This document shows, piece by piece, positions 48,701 to 57,541 of a stretch of DNA of 64,000 bases. Made by a program: the position numbers and the translations under genes. Source of the stretch: Xiphophorus maculatus. Lineage: Eukaryota; Chordata; Actinopteri; Cyprinodontiformes; Poeciliidae. How positions within the stretch are numbered: the first letter of the stretch is position 1; each line of letters begins with the position of its first letter. The stretch is taken from the NCBI RefSeq assembly GCF_002775205.1, contig NC_036447.1:24906501-24970500 (forward strand). The letters are read 5' to 3'. The notes under the pieces are model-generated. The model was not told the origin of the DNA. It saw only the letters and a list, made by a program, of their open reading frames with translations, and made no database searches.

Positions 48701-49257
48701 ACAGCCTCCAGCTGACAGAACTGAACCTGAGAGGAAACAACCTGAAGGAGTCAGATGTTCAACAGCTGAAAGAGCTTGTAAAGACTGTATGGTAAGTAAA
48801 TGTTTGTAAAGAGTCCAGCTGCTGTCAGCATATTGAACTAAACCCAGTTAGCCTCACAGCAACGCTCCAGTGTTCCCAGTAAAGCTGCAGCTTCTCAGTG
48901 GGAGGAGAATGGTTCAGGCTTCCTGGTTGGACACAGAGACAGCAATCAGCCAATCAGAGGAGCAGCAGCTTGCTGTGTTCCCGTGTTGGTGTGAAGATGA
49001 GTGTTGTTGCTGTGTCCATGTCTCCAGGAAGTCCAGCTGGACTCCAGCGTCCAGCCATCCAACATGTTTAGAGACAGTGGTCCTCATTCAACAGGAAACA
49101 ACCGATCAGGTTCATCTTGATCACAGCTCTGAGATCAGTCTGACTGCAGCCTGGAAACCATCTACTGGATGTGCTGCGTCACTGACTGCTGCTGGAGAGA
49201 GGCTGGAAACACTCACTGATCTGCTCTCTCCTTCCTTCTCTCTGCAGGTGGGACTGA
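33671..49257 (+). CDS. Putative Ig(V)-Ig(V)-TM-Ig(V)-FISNA-NACHT-LRR receptor (NLRC3-like fusion)
   Basis: Exons: 33671-33710, 35217-35564, 36338-36664, 36741-36842, 38802-39119, 42379-44155, 44726-44914, 45913-46086, 47934-48107, 48639-48791, 49248-49257. They sum to 3612 nt, with no stop before the final TGA (1203 aa). Junctions up to the NACHT exon are all phase 1 and those after it are all phase 2. Order: signal peptide, two V-set Ig domains, TM helix, third V-set domain, FISNA, NACHT, about four LRR blocks, end. In the NLR-C family the NACHT-LRR part is a cytosolic sensor. Here a secretory leader and Ig domains would make it a membrane receptor. Phase compatibility does not prove one transcript; an Ig receptor gene followed by a separate NLR gene is the main alternative. 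No B30.2 exon follows. Poly(A) signal at 49440. Confidence 0.55.
35217..35564 (+). other. Ig V-set exon 1
   Basis: 116 codons, phase 1-1. The B-strand cysteine is in EPVLLPC and the F-strand cysteine in SDGGNYTC, with tryptophan in LLTWTRSD and the [16 protein letters not shown] core. This is a butyrophilin/B7-like V-set pattern. N-glycosylation sequons occur at NRT and NYT. Confidence 0.85.
35669..36010. other. Possible hAT-like fragment in the intron after Ig exon 1
   Basis: CAGTGACGTGTGG followed by GGTGAGGCACTGAC resembles the end of a common fish hAT family. The opposite end was not found. Confidence 0.25.
36149..36206. repeat. 58-bp perfect palindrome
   Basis: 29-bp arms meet with no spacer at 36177/36178 (around CTGATG|CATCAG). 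Lies in the intron before Ig exon 2. Confidence 0.97.
36338..36664 (+). other. Ig V-set exon 2
   Basis: 109 codons, phase 1-1. Core: [36 protein letters not shown]. Closely related to the exon at 35217. Confidence 0.87.
36741..36842 (+). other. Transmembrane exon
   Basis: 34 codons, phase 1-1: a short lead (EPFPSWAT), a hydrophobic run [17 protein letters not shown], then YHFKDYFLP with a positive cytosolic side. Its symmetric phase means it can be skipped without breaking the frame. Confidence 0.8.
37655..37850 (-). mobile_element. LINE ORF2 C-terminal fragment
   Basis: Same family as 960-1216: TTCTGGAAGTTTGTTCCAGA, GGTGCATAGAAGCTGAATGC and TTCAGTGATTTATAAACTA appear in the same order. Lies in the intron between the TM exon and Ig exon 3. 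Confidence 0.7.
38802..39119 (+). other. Ig V-set exon 3
   Basis: 106 codons, phase 1-1. Core: [35 protein letters not shown]. Lies after the TM exon, which is odd for an Ig domain unless the TM exon and this exon are alternatives. Confidence 0.85.
39120..41295. other. Intron sequence between Ig exon 3 and NACHT exon (left part)
   Basis: No further Ig, TM or N-terminal NLR exon recognised. 40580-40630 holds a GGGGCCCCTGAATGCC fragment that matches 26115-26185 in inverted orientation. An X-box-like GTTGCTATGGTAAC lies at about 40371. Confidence 0.5.
41296..42212. mobile_element. hAT-like non-autonomous element
   Basis: Exact 15-bp inverted ends CAGGGCCGGCCCAAG (41296-41310) and CTTGGGCCGGCCCTG (42198-42212). 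Flanking octamers AGGCTGAC and AGACTGAT agree at 6 of 8 positions, which fits an aged 8-bp hAT target duplication. No transposase inside. It sits 167 bp before the NACHT exon. Confidence 0.75.
42379..44155 (+). CDS. FISNA-NACHT exon of NLRC3-like gene
   Basis: Large exon (1777 nt) with acceptor TTTTTTCAG and donor GCTCA|GTGAGT. It begins [20 protein letters not shown] (FISNA-type linker; FISNA is fish-specific NACHT-associated). Walker A GVAGIGKT is at about 42654-42677, Walker [10 protein letters not shown] at about 42865-42890 and the sensor region [10 protein letters not shown] at about 43010. The winged-helix and helical domains run to RNCRKAQ. The length and motif set match complete teleost NLR-C NACHT exons, and no stop or frameshift is present, so nucleotide binding looks intact. 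If the NLR is a gene separate from the Ig exons, its start exon was not found. Confidence 0.93.
45693..46318 (+). repeat. Duplicated LRR-exon segment, copy 1
   Basis: Matches 47719-48346 over about 625 bp, covering intron, LRR exon and intron, with few differences. Confidence 0.9.
46319..47718. other. Intron between duplicated LRR exons
   Basis: No exon recognised. It lies between the two copies and was not duplicated with them. Confidence 0.4.
47719..48346 (+). repeat. Duplicated LRR-exon segment, copy 2
   Basis: See 45693-46318. The copies are offset by about 2.03 kb and non-coding and coding parts are about equally similar, so the event is recent. Confidence 0.9.
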
Positions 49258-49439
49258 TCTCTGTAAAGTAGAGAATGGTCTCTGTGTCCTGCTGATCCTC
49301 AGAGGTTGAAGCTGCAGCAGTTTGAGTCTAAAGAGACTGACTGGATCATGATGATGACCTCTGACCTCTGCAGACTTTCCTCCTGTTTATTTTCTCATGT
49401 CTGTCATTTAGTGTCTGAAATTGTTTGTCTCTTTGGATC

Positions 49440-49445
49440 AATAAA
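49440..49445 (+). terminator. Poly(A) signal of the NLR gene
   Basis: AATAAA about 180 bp beyond the TGA that ends the last short exon. Confidence 0.7.
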
Positions 49446-49896
49446 GATCCAATTCCAACTGGACTCCATTTAGAGGCTTCATTGAGTTTTGATCTGAACT
49501 GGATTCAACTGGAAAGTTGATCTTTTTTCTCTCCGATTCATTTTCATCCTGGAACCAGAAATGGTCTGAGAATGGAAACATGGGAATCATTTTCAGTTCA
49601 GGTTTGAAGCCATGAAAGACACTTCAAACCTATTTTCTCTGCTGCTTCTTCCTTCTGTTGACGTGAAAATGTTCCTCAAAGCACAAAATGACCTGAGCTT
49701 TTTAAACTTCTTAAGGCAGAAGTTTATTTTGGGTCAGGGGTCAGATTTAGGACTAAGGTGTGAATTGAGTTTTGGTTAGGGTTAGGTATGTAATGGTTAG
49801 GATAAGGGTAAGGTTTAAGCTGTAGAAATGAATGGATGTCAAAGGAAAGTCCCCGCAAAGATAGCTGCGCAAACAGGCGTGTGTGTCTGTGTGTGT

Positions 49897-49898
<2 letters not shown>

Positions 49899-49957
<59 letters not shown>
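49899..49957. repeat. (AT)n microsatellite
   Basis: About 58 bp of AT, preceded by a GT-rich stretch. Confidence 0.95.
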
Positions 49958-49959
<2 letters not shown>

Positions 49960-50665
49960 CATTATTTTAGACTGTAGCAGGAAGCCGGAGCCCCCGGAAA
50001 AAAACCTGCAAATGTCTTTTCTATATTTTATTTATGAAATGTAATTACAAAATGTATTTCTGACATTTTGTAATTAAATGTCAGAAATACATTTAATTAT
50101 TTCTGAGCCTTTATTCTGAAATAAAGGCTCTAGTGGCCTTTATTTAATAGTAGTAGACAGGAAAGTGGGTTATGAGAGAGGGGATTCAAACCCAGGACTT
50201 TGTTGCTGCAAGGCAACAGTGCTCCCAACTGAGCCACTGTCCAACCGTTTTATTCACAAAATGAATGTTTTACTCACATCTAAGGAGAATTTAGAGGCCA
50301 ATTAACCAAACAGTCATGATTTTAGACTGTGGCAGGAAGCCGGAGCGCCCGGAGAGAAACCTGCAAACAGGAAACCTGTCTAATCTTTTTACCCTTTGAT
50401 CCCAGAAGATTTTGTGTCTCTTGTCATGAATGTTTTAGTAACTGAACTCATCAACACATGTTGTGTCCCAGTTACTGAAACTTCTCCAGCCTCAAAATGA
50501 TCGGTTATTTTTTCATCAGGGATATTTTTCTCAACCAAATTAGAAATTTCTAGCTCCTCTCCAAAAATACCTTAATCGCTTTCGAGAGGAGGGGCTGGAG
50601 GAACCGTCGCATTGGATCCGTTTGCCCGGTCTTTGTCTTCTTCCTTTCCTTCTCATACAGGTAAA
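49957..50665. repeat. Dispersed direct repeat, copy 2
   Basis: Same as 28690-29383 apart from the first about 60 bp. There this copy keeps an AGACTGTAGCAGGAAGCCGG unit while copy 1 has a hairpin. Confidence 0.8.
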
Positions 50666-50677
50666 TGAAGCCCCTTC

Positions 50678-50724
50678 TGAACATGTCTTCACTGCAGCGG
50701 CTGTCTGCAGTGAAGACATGTTCA
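50678..50724. repeat. Perfect hairpin, 20-bp arms, 7-bp loop
   Basis: TGAACATGTCTTCACTGCAG and its exact complement enclose a 7-base loop. It begins 13 bp after the repeat above ends. Confidence 0.95.
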
Positions 50725-51764
50725 ACAGCCTTCAGTATTTGCTGTTAGAGAAAGACTGATCTAAAGCAAGTAATGGTCAACCTCACATTACTTATTGGGC
50801 CTGTTCTAGTTATTACTTCTAATGAAGGCTGCATATTTTACACGGTTTGTACCATTTTAATCTCTACTAGAGCCTATGTATTAAATATTTCTACATAATA
50901 TAGTCACAATATGTTGTAAGCAATATTTCTACACTTGAATTACTCGTCTGCTCTTTAGTTTGTTTGACACAGTGCAGTGTTAAAGTGAACAACACGGCTG
51001 AAAATGTAAAAGATTTTGCAATTTTGGCTCTAAATCGAATCCAGCTATAACACTTTTCCCACTATGTGTGCTGTAAAGTGTTTTGTTGTTGACTTACAAT
51101 TTAGAAACCACTAGCTGCGTTCTTGTTAGCTGTGCAGGAGGCTCCACTTACTATGCTTTTGGGTCTGATTTAGGGTCGAAGATGTACGGTTGTCTAACTG
51201 CGCACCTGGTGGCAGCCATTTTGGCGCGAGTGTTAACGTTGAGTTGGGGGCGTGGCCAGCAGCAGCTTATTTGGATTTAAAGTGACAGAGACCCTAAAAC
51301 AGGCCAATTTTGTGCTTAAAATGTGATGAACATATTTTGTATGCTTATATTCTCATTTAACAGGAGTTGGTATTGATTCAGATTAATTTTTAAATTAGAG
51401 AAAAAAGTGTGACCAATACAGAGTATTAGCGTCATACTAAGAAAAAAATAAGCCATATTATCAGAAAAAAGTCATATTATGACTTTATTCTTATACTACT
51501 TTATTCTTTATTATTTCAACTTCTTGTGTGACTTTATTGTCATAATTTTATTTTTTTTAGTGTCGTAGATCAGAAATCTTTAACACTGTACAAAAAGTTT
51601 GAATAAATCAACCCAGAACTAAAAATATGAGGCTTTACTTCTTCCTCAGAGTGTGAGGAAAATCCTCTAAATGTTTTCTATGTAATGAAACCAAGTTAAA
51701 GTTGTGTGTAATCAATAAAAGTTTATTATAGTAAATAAAGGTTTTTCTGCTGCATTTATTTCAG
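50725..51764. other. Gene-free; nothing recognised
   Basis: AT-rich, with short runs that look like degraded repeats. No coding or RNA feature supported. Confidence 0.4.
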
Positions 51765-51919
51765 CTGCTGGGAGACATCGTGTTGGAGATCAAAGGTCAC
51801 GGTGAAAAACCCCTGAGGAGATCTACAAGGCGGTCAGGAGCAGCGACGCCATCAACATGGTGGTGCAGAGAGGAAACGAGTTCTTTGAACTCCAAGTGAC
51901 ACCTGAATGCATCGAGTGA
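51765..51919 (+). pseudogene. HTRA2-like serine protease last-exon relic (PDZ C-terminus)
   Basis: After an acceptor (TTTATTTCAG) the sequence reads LLGDIVLEIKGHG. After a one-base frame change in the A-run near 51806 it reads TPEEIYKAVRSSDAINMVVQ, RGNEFFELQVTPECIE and stop at 51919. This follows the end of the PDZ domain and C-terminus of HtrA2/Omi, a mitochondrial-type serine protease whose family is expanded in some teleosts. No protease-domain exon lies upstream. The frame break and isolation make it a pseudogene fragment. Confidence 0.72.
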
Positions 51920-52267
51920 CGATGCACACTGGTAGCCAAACATTTGCCAGGGAGGAAACTGTGAAACTTGATGTATTAATTAATGTGAATACTTTTGTTC
52001 ATATAGAGTGAAAGTTGAAGTGTGGACATATTTTAGCAGCTTTACTGTTAATTTCCCAAACAGATGTCAAATTTTAAAAATGGGCCACGTTCCACGTAGG
52101 AACAGAAATAACTCCCAAAATGATCAGGGTGCATTTAGATTGGTTAATAAAATTAATGACATGGCAGTTAAACTGTGAGCTGGGGGTGACGGTAAGGGAA
52201 ATGCTGCATCACTTGACTTACAAAAAGAAATAATAACATGAGGTAAACATTGTTTCTAGTTTCTCTT
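51920..52267. other. Intergenic; nothing recognised
   Basis: Short spacer between the HTRA2-like relic and the 3' end of ART D. Confidence 0.4.
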
Positions 52268-52273
52268 TTTATT
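52268..52273 (-). terminator. Poly(A) signal of ART D
   Basis: AATAAA on the minus strand about 30 bp beyond the stop codon. Confidence 0.45.
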
Positions 52274-52303
52274 TATATGTAACGGTATTGTGTACTAGCA
52301 ACA

Positions 52304-53488
52304 TTACAGGCTGTAATGGGATTGGATAGTGCTGTGCGAATTTGAAACTCTGCCAGCTGATCTGATTCTACGATAAAGCTTCACAATAACACAGAGCAGT
52401 AAAAGCGACAGAAGGACAAAATAAATTATGGTGAAAATGAGCCAAAATCCCTCCACAGGTAATGCAGATATGGACTGCAACTGGTTGCGCTCTTTGTCAT
52501 AAACACAGTTCAAATTACTTGTGAGTTTATAAGTGATTTCACATGAACTGGTTTGTTTCTGGATGTCAGTGACTGTAAAAACTTCATACGGAGGAATCAC
52601 CACTTGATTATTCCCTTTAAGGACGGAGTATTTAGTTATGTTTGCTCCAAAGCAAGAGTATATCTCAAAACATGAAACATTTCCATTAAAATCCCACTCA
52701 TCAGAGCCTAAAATGAAGGTGCTGAACCGAACCTGGCCAGTGGAGATGTTGAGCTCCAAAACGGTTTCGGTTCTGTAGTTTGTACTCAAACACATCACCT
52801 GATTTTGTTTTAAAATTAGAATCGCCTCACTTAGAGAGGAATAAAGGGAGATGGGTTCGAAAGCGGCCCTTTGCTTCGGAGTTCTTTCTGCAGGTTCAGA
52901 GTTCTTGTTCCCCTGTTTCAGCACCACATCAGTGAACATGTATAAAGCCAGAGAATGGCTTTTCTCCATGTACTTTTCTGCTGGTTCTTTCAGGTTTTGC
53001 TCTGCTTTGCTCCAGGCTTTGCTGAAATTTGCACTGCAGGTGTGCCATTTCTGTTCCATGGCCTCATCATTCAGAACCTCGACTTCGGTTCTGCAGCCAG
53101 CAAACTTGTCGTCATCGAGGTCAGAGGTCAGATGTCGAGAACTCTTAAAAAGCACAGGAGAAAAATGCTTCGAGAGTGCTCACACATGTGGAGAACTGTT
53201 GCACATTTTCATTTTAAAAATGGTCAAAAACAATCAGACAAAGGCTTGTGTGATAGCTTAAAAACACACGTCAGGCTCTTGAATTTTAAATTCCACGTCG
53301 GTCATTTGATATTTATGATAATTTGCAGTTTAAAGTATGATTGGGTAACTGTGACTTACCTCTCCAACAGTGTCCCTCCAACTGAGACACATATATATGA
53401 CAAAAGCTACAAGCAGTCCTTCTAAAAACAACAAAGAAGCAGTCACACATGCAGACACCTTCTGTTGCCTTTTCAGAGATGGCATCAT
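52304..53488 (-). CDS. ART D: membrane ADP-ribosyltransferase-like pseudoenzyme
   Basis: Exon 1 is 53488-53360 (43 codons, GGAGAG|GTAAGT). Exon 2 is 53143-52304 after acceptor TTTTTAAG. Phase 0, 322 aa. Exon 1 encodes MMPSLKRQQK then a hydrophobic run (VTASLLFLEGLLVAFVIYM) that looks like a signal anchor. The ART fold is clear (LDDDKFAGC, NYRTET, CFEIYSCFGANITKYS, PPYEVFTV). The serine segment is altered (RFSTFILGS), and the ExE position reads NNQ in NNQVVIPPYE, so both catalytic acids are gone. A C-terminal helix (LIFTIIYFVLLSLLLLCVI) with basic KLYRR after it gives a second membrane anchor. Likely a catalytically dead ART, as mammalian ART3/ART4 are thought to be. It lies head-to-head with ART E. 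Confidence 0.85.
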
Positions 53489-54461
53489 TCATCTGGGGGA
53501 AGAAAGAAAACACACCATGTAACTCAACATAATCAGAGTAAGTTGAGACGGCACCCCGAAATCTAAAATCTTTTGGCATAACTTGACCTACTTCCAAGTA
53601 ATGTACATGATTTAAGAAAATCTGGTAAAATGGGGAATTAGTGACCTATTTTGCAAAGCTCCAACCCTGCCATGGATTTCATGAATCTATCAAAGATTTT
53701 TCCAAATATTCAAACTAACCACAGGCAGCTCACATACAGAGGAGGGTGAAATAAATGGGAAAATAAGTTTGATAACTTACCACATGCTGTTCACCGCTGT
53801 GATGAAGGCTACATGTAAATGTTGCGTGTTTCTGTGTTTTCTGAGCTTGAATGACTCACCTTTGTTTGCGTTAGCCAGAGCTGGTAGCTAAACCGGATTC
53901 GCCAGTTTTACCACCTGGAGGATCTTCCTCTAGCCGTGCAAACACAGGCAGAAAGTGGAGTGTATATTACATATAAATGCATACAAATGATGATTATAAA
54001 AAAAAAAATCTACATGGCGCAGCATAGCAAACTGCAAACTAAAGCCAGAAGTTTCAAAAAATGAGTAAGATGAAAGGTGAACTTGATCAGTTGTTTCTTA
54101 TCTAGCAATAACTTCTGTGCAAACACAGCATGCAAACTCTTGGTTATTTTGCGCACCGGTTTAATGAAGGTGTGGGCTGAGTAGTTGCACCTGTAAATCC
54201 TGTCCTGCAGCAATGTCTAGGTGGAGATAAAAAACCATTTCCTGTCCTAGCCTCTGTCTTTTTTTGTGCTCCATGGATTATGAAGCCAGTTGCAGTAAAA
54301 AGGTAAGCCTAAATGTTTTCATTTTGTTGCTAAAGGTGGATTACAAGATTTTAAAAAGCCCTGTGTTTTCCCTTGACAACAGTAAATTGCCGATCTTCAA
54401 AAACATTCAAGTTTTTTTTAAAAAGTCAACAACATTCCTTGGTCATTTCTTTAAACCAGAT
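53489..54461. promoter_or_regulatory. Shared intergenic/5' region of ART D and ART E
   Basis: Separates two divergent genes by less than 1 kb and probably holds both promoters. For ART E, a donor at AAAAAG|GTAAGC (about 54301) and an acceptor TTGACAACAG (about 54381) outline a non-coding exon. GATAAAAAA at about 54215 could act as its TATA element. TATAAATG at about 53972 is another candidate. Initiation sites are not determined. Confidence 0.4.
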
Positions 54462-56379
54462 ATGACATTTTGGTGGGAATCAACGCGTGGGATTAAACTC
54501 TTGAGAAACCTGGTTTCTCTTTGCGGACTGTTGCTGCTCCTGGTCCTGGTCCTGTTGTATAATGGCCCGTTTCTAATCCTGTGGTGGCACCAGAGGTCTG
54601 CCGAGGTGAGATTATTTTGTTTTCCTTAAATAAACCAAAAGCTAAGAAGCAGTTTACTACAGTTCCTTGCAAAAGTATTTAGACACATCAAACCTTTTCA
54701 CATTTTATCATGTCACAATTACAAATTTCCTTATATTTTATTTGGGTTTTAATGTGCCAAGACAAAGAAAGCATCATTAATTGGATGAAATTAGAGTAAA
54801 ACTTTTCGGGCGGGGGAGCAGCATTACATTATGGATATGTTTTTTTATTATAAAATATGGTGACTAAACTCAGTGAGATTGGAAGGATACCAGCTATGAG
54901 TTGTGGATGTTTAATGTTGGTGTCCTGACTCAAGTCTTTCGCAGCCTGCAACAGGTTTTCTTCCACTACTGTCTGTTCTGCCCCATGCAAGTTACACTAA
55001 CAGTTTAGAGCTCCCTCTGGTGGTTGTGTTTTTTTTTTTTACATATTTGTTTAAACTCTCCATGTTGTGACTAGTTGGCTCATGTATTCTAGTGGCGGAG
55101 AAACAACTTCCTGTTACCTCCGTCTTTGGTGGTCATGCTAACTAGCTTTAGCATTCATGGTGACCTCTGTTGTGGTGTAGCAAATATTATTTCACATATT
55201 ATCTGATACCACACTGTCACGACATAGTGATAGTTTTAACAGATATGTAAAAACATATTTTTTTTTGCCATGTCACCCCTGAAGAAAAGAATTATGATAC
55301 AAGCAGTATGATGCTAGCAGTATGATGCTAGTAGTACTTGTTATGACTCTGTTCTTGTAATTTGATTTTTTATTGTCTTAGTGTTGCCTTAATACTCATA
55401 TTTTCCACAGTAGAAAAATTCCAGGCAATTGAAGAATACAATTATTTTTAATTATTTCCTGAAAGTGTTTCACATGATCAACCATCTCTCATTCCAGAAT
55501 GCTGCAGTCTTACCCCTGGATATGGCTCCAGATTCCATTGACGACATGTATGATGGCTGTCGTTCTAAATCCATGTCTCTCATCAACCTGTATGGTGTGT
55601 TTGAGTGGCAAGTCAACATGAACTTTAGCTACGCCTGGGCTGTAGTCGAGAGAAATGCCAAGAAACCTCTGCACAAGCACCTGCAAGACGATCACGCCAC
55701 GTCCTTGTACATTTTCACAAAACTGGCCAACATCCGAAAGGATTTCAACACGGCCGTGAAAACGGGAAAACACAAGTACAGCACGGACGGCTTCATGTTT
55801 CATTTTCTGTATTTCTACTTGACCGATGCCATTCAAGCCCTGAATCCGAACCACTCAGAGTGCCGAACCGTTTACCTCAGAACTTGGAAACGGTTCGAGC
55901 GGGATATCGTCAACACAAACGTCCGCTTTGGGGGATTCACCTGGGCAATCTCAAGCAAGCAGTCATCTAAGGTCAAAGGCAACGTCTCCTGTTTTGAGAT
56001 CCAAACGTGTTTCGGTGCTGACATCACGCATTACTCCAGCGTAAACCAGAGGGGACAGGTGCTCATTCCAACCTATGAGGTTTTCCGGGTCACGGACGTT
56101 GTTACGGGCGACCCGTGGTGCGGCGTGGTCTACAAGCTTCAGAGCACCAAGAAACCAAAAGCAGACCAAAACTGCAAACTGAGTCAGGAGCTGACAAAAT
56201 CCCTTTTGGGTGGAGGATTTTTAAACTGGGGTGGAGGCAACACTGTGACCATGTCAGCATGCGCTGCGCTGCTAATGATAAACTCTTTCATTCTCGTGAA
56301 ACGCAAACAGAAAAGCTACGTGGCTGTTGTGTTGGGTGCTGTGATCGTCCTGATGGTTTTCATGTTATTGCTTATTTAA
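54462..56379 (+). CDS. ART E: multi-pass or hairpin-anchored ADP-ribosyltransferase-like pseudoenzyme
   Basis: Exon 1 is 54462-54605 (48 codons, GCCGAG|GTGAGA). Exon 2 is 55498-56379 after acceptor CATTCCAG. Phase 0, 341 aa. Exon 1 encodes MTFWWESTRGIKLLRN followed by a long hydrophobic run ([20 protein letters not shown]), a signal anchor. The ART domain is clear (DMAPDSIDDMYDGC, VYLRTW, CFEIQTCFGADITHYSS). The serine region reads GFTWAISSK, and the ExE site reads RGQ in QRGQVLIPTYE, so the catalytic glutamates are lost. The C-terminus has two hydrophobic stretches (MSACAALLMINSFILV and VAVVLGAVIVLMVFMLLLI) split by KRKQK. A GPI-signal role for the last one is possible. An upstream in-frame ATG at 54264 lies across a probable 5' UTR intron and is less likely. 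Confidence 0.85.
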
Positions 56380-56552
56380 CTGCAGTCTTAATTTATATTA
56401 TAAACACTTGTAGGACATTCAAATATTCCAAAAGACATTTTCTTTAAAAGTATTTTCCAAAATAATTAACTACAAAATGGTGATTATTTGTCCTAAATGA
56501 ATATCTTTGTTCTGCATCTGTACATTGGTAATTTTGTGAATTCACCTGACCA

Positions 56553-56558
56553 AATAAA
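56553..56558 (+). terminator. Poly(A) signal of ART E
   Basis: AATAAAATAAAG about 175 bp past the stop, with two overlapping AATAAA signals. Confidence 0.6.
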
Positions 56559-56714
56559 ATAAAGCAAAGTCCTAGTTGTACTAAGTTTGTAAGCCAAATT
56601 AAAAGAGCCATAACACAGATGAAAAATGGTAACTTCAAGTCCAAAATGTCTTTAAATGATTAATTTTTGTTTAATTCTAGGGTTGATTTTAACTTCTAGT
56701 TGGTGGTTGAGCTG

Positions 56715-56950
56715 TTTCTTTGCACAGAATCTTTATTAAGTTTTAGTTTATCAATTTGTGGTTTTGAATGTCTGAGCTCCACAGGAAGTGGTCTGCAGGG
56801 GTCTTATGAGAAGCAGGAAGTGGGATGTTGACTACAAACTCTTGTTGCTCTGCAGAAATACTGTTAACACACAGAAATAATCTATTTATGTGTGTGAGGC
56901 CATTCATGACAATAGAATAATAGTGGTGTGAATAAATGCATGGTCTTGAA
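56715..56950 (+). repeat. ART 3'-flank repeat, partner of 8329-8660
   Basis: Inverted match to the downstream flank of ART A (GGAAGTGGTCTGCAGGGGTC, TTATGAGAAGCAGGAAGTGG). Supports common descent of A and E including flanks. Confidence 0.7.
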
Positions 56951-57049
56951 TATAGTGTCATGTATGTATTGTCATGTCATATATCGTATTGCCACAGCAA
57001 AGGTAAACAAAGGTAAAATAACCCGAACAGATGATCATCTCAAAACCAC

Positions 57050-57541
57050 TCCTACCTTTTTACACTCTCTCTCTCTCTTTGTAGTTTAAGCACACCTGTT
57101 ACCGTGGCAACCGCCTGCGCTCCTAAAGACGAGCAAAGATTACGTTAAAAACATAACATTCAGTCCGTTACGATATCAAGTTTCCAGGCTTCATATTTAT
57201 TTCTCGATTATTAATCAGCGCTTCCCTGAACACAGCGATGGTTGATTGACTAGCTGTACTTGGTGCTAACGTGGCTAACACGAGTAACAGTTTAGTCCAA
57301 AGCCTTTTCTGCTAAAATAAAATCTTTAGTGTTTGTCAGATACAGACACATTGCAAATTGATCTGTTTAGCTAACGTAAGACTGTGTAGCAGACAGGCTT
57401 CAAGGTGTAGAAGTTGTATCAGTTCCGCCATTTTGCTGTAGTTAGCTAACGGGAAGCTAACGGTGTTTGTGAGACGGCCTCACACGTGACCACGTAGAAT
57501 GGGCATCAGCCAATGAGAAGCGGCCCCTGCGGTAAGGTCCG
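57050..57541. promoter_or_regulatory. Promoter-like region with RFX X-box
   Basis: GTTACCGTGGCAAC at 57098-57111 is a full RFX X-box. Further on are CCGCCATTTTG (YY1-like, about 57425), CACGTGAC (E-box, about 57484) and AGCCAATGAG (CCAAT box, about 57510). Together with the higher CpG content this resembles a TATA-less vertebrate promoter. No gene body could be assigned to it in either direction. Confidence 0.45.

Larger units (their letters stand above)
44726..48791 (+). other. Four LRR exons of the NLRC3-like gene
   Basis: Exons 44726-44914 (63 codons), 45913-46086 (58), 47934-48107 (58) and 48639-48791 (51), all phase 2-2. Each carries ribonuclease-inhibitor-type repeats, for example [40 protein letters not shown] and [19 protein letters not shown]. 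The second and third are near-identical products of a recent duplication. The first is diverged. Symmetric phases let any be added or skipped. Confidence 0.88.

Noticed and set aside
48870-49271. 133-codon plus frame after the last LRR exon
   Set aside because: It spans the final intron and the last acceptor; the spliced frame ends at TGA 49255-49257 after W-W-D.
49774-49790. Interstitial telomere repeat (GGTTAGGGTTAGG)
   Set aside because: Only about two degenerate units within a GT-rich stretch next to a microsatellite.
54010-54213. 67-codon minus frame between ART D and E
   Set aside because: No domain, no splice context, low complexity; lies in the shared 5' region.
55429-55497. N-terminal extension of ART E exon 2 (MKNTIIFNYFLKV...)
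   Set aside because: Intronic read-through before acceptor CATTCCAG; the upstream signal-anchor exon joins in phase 0 at 55498.
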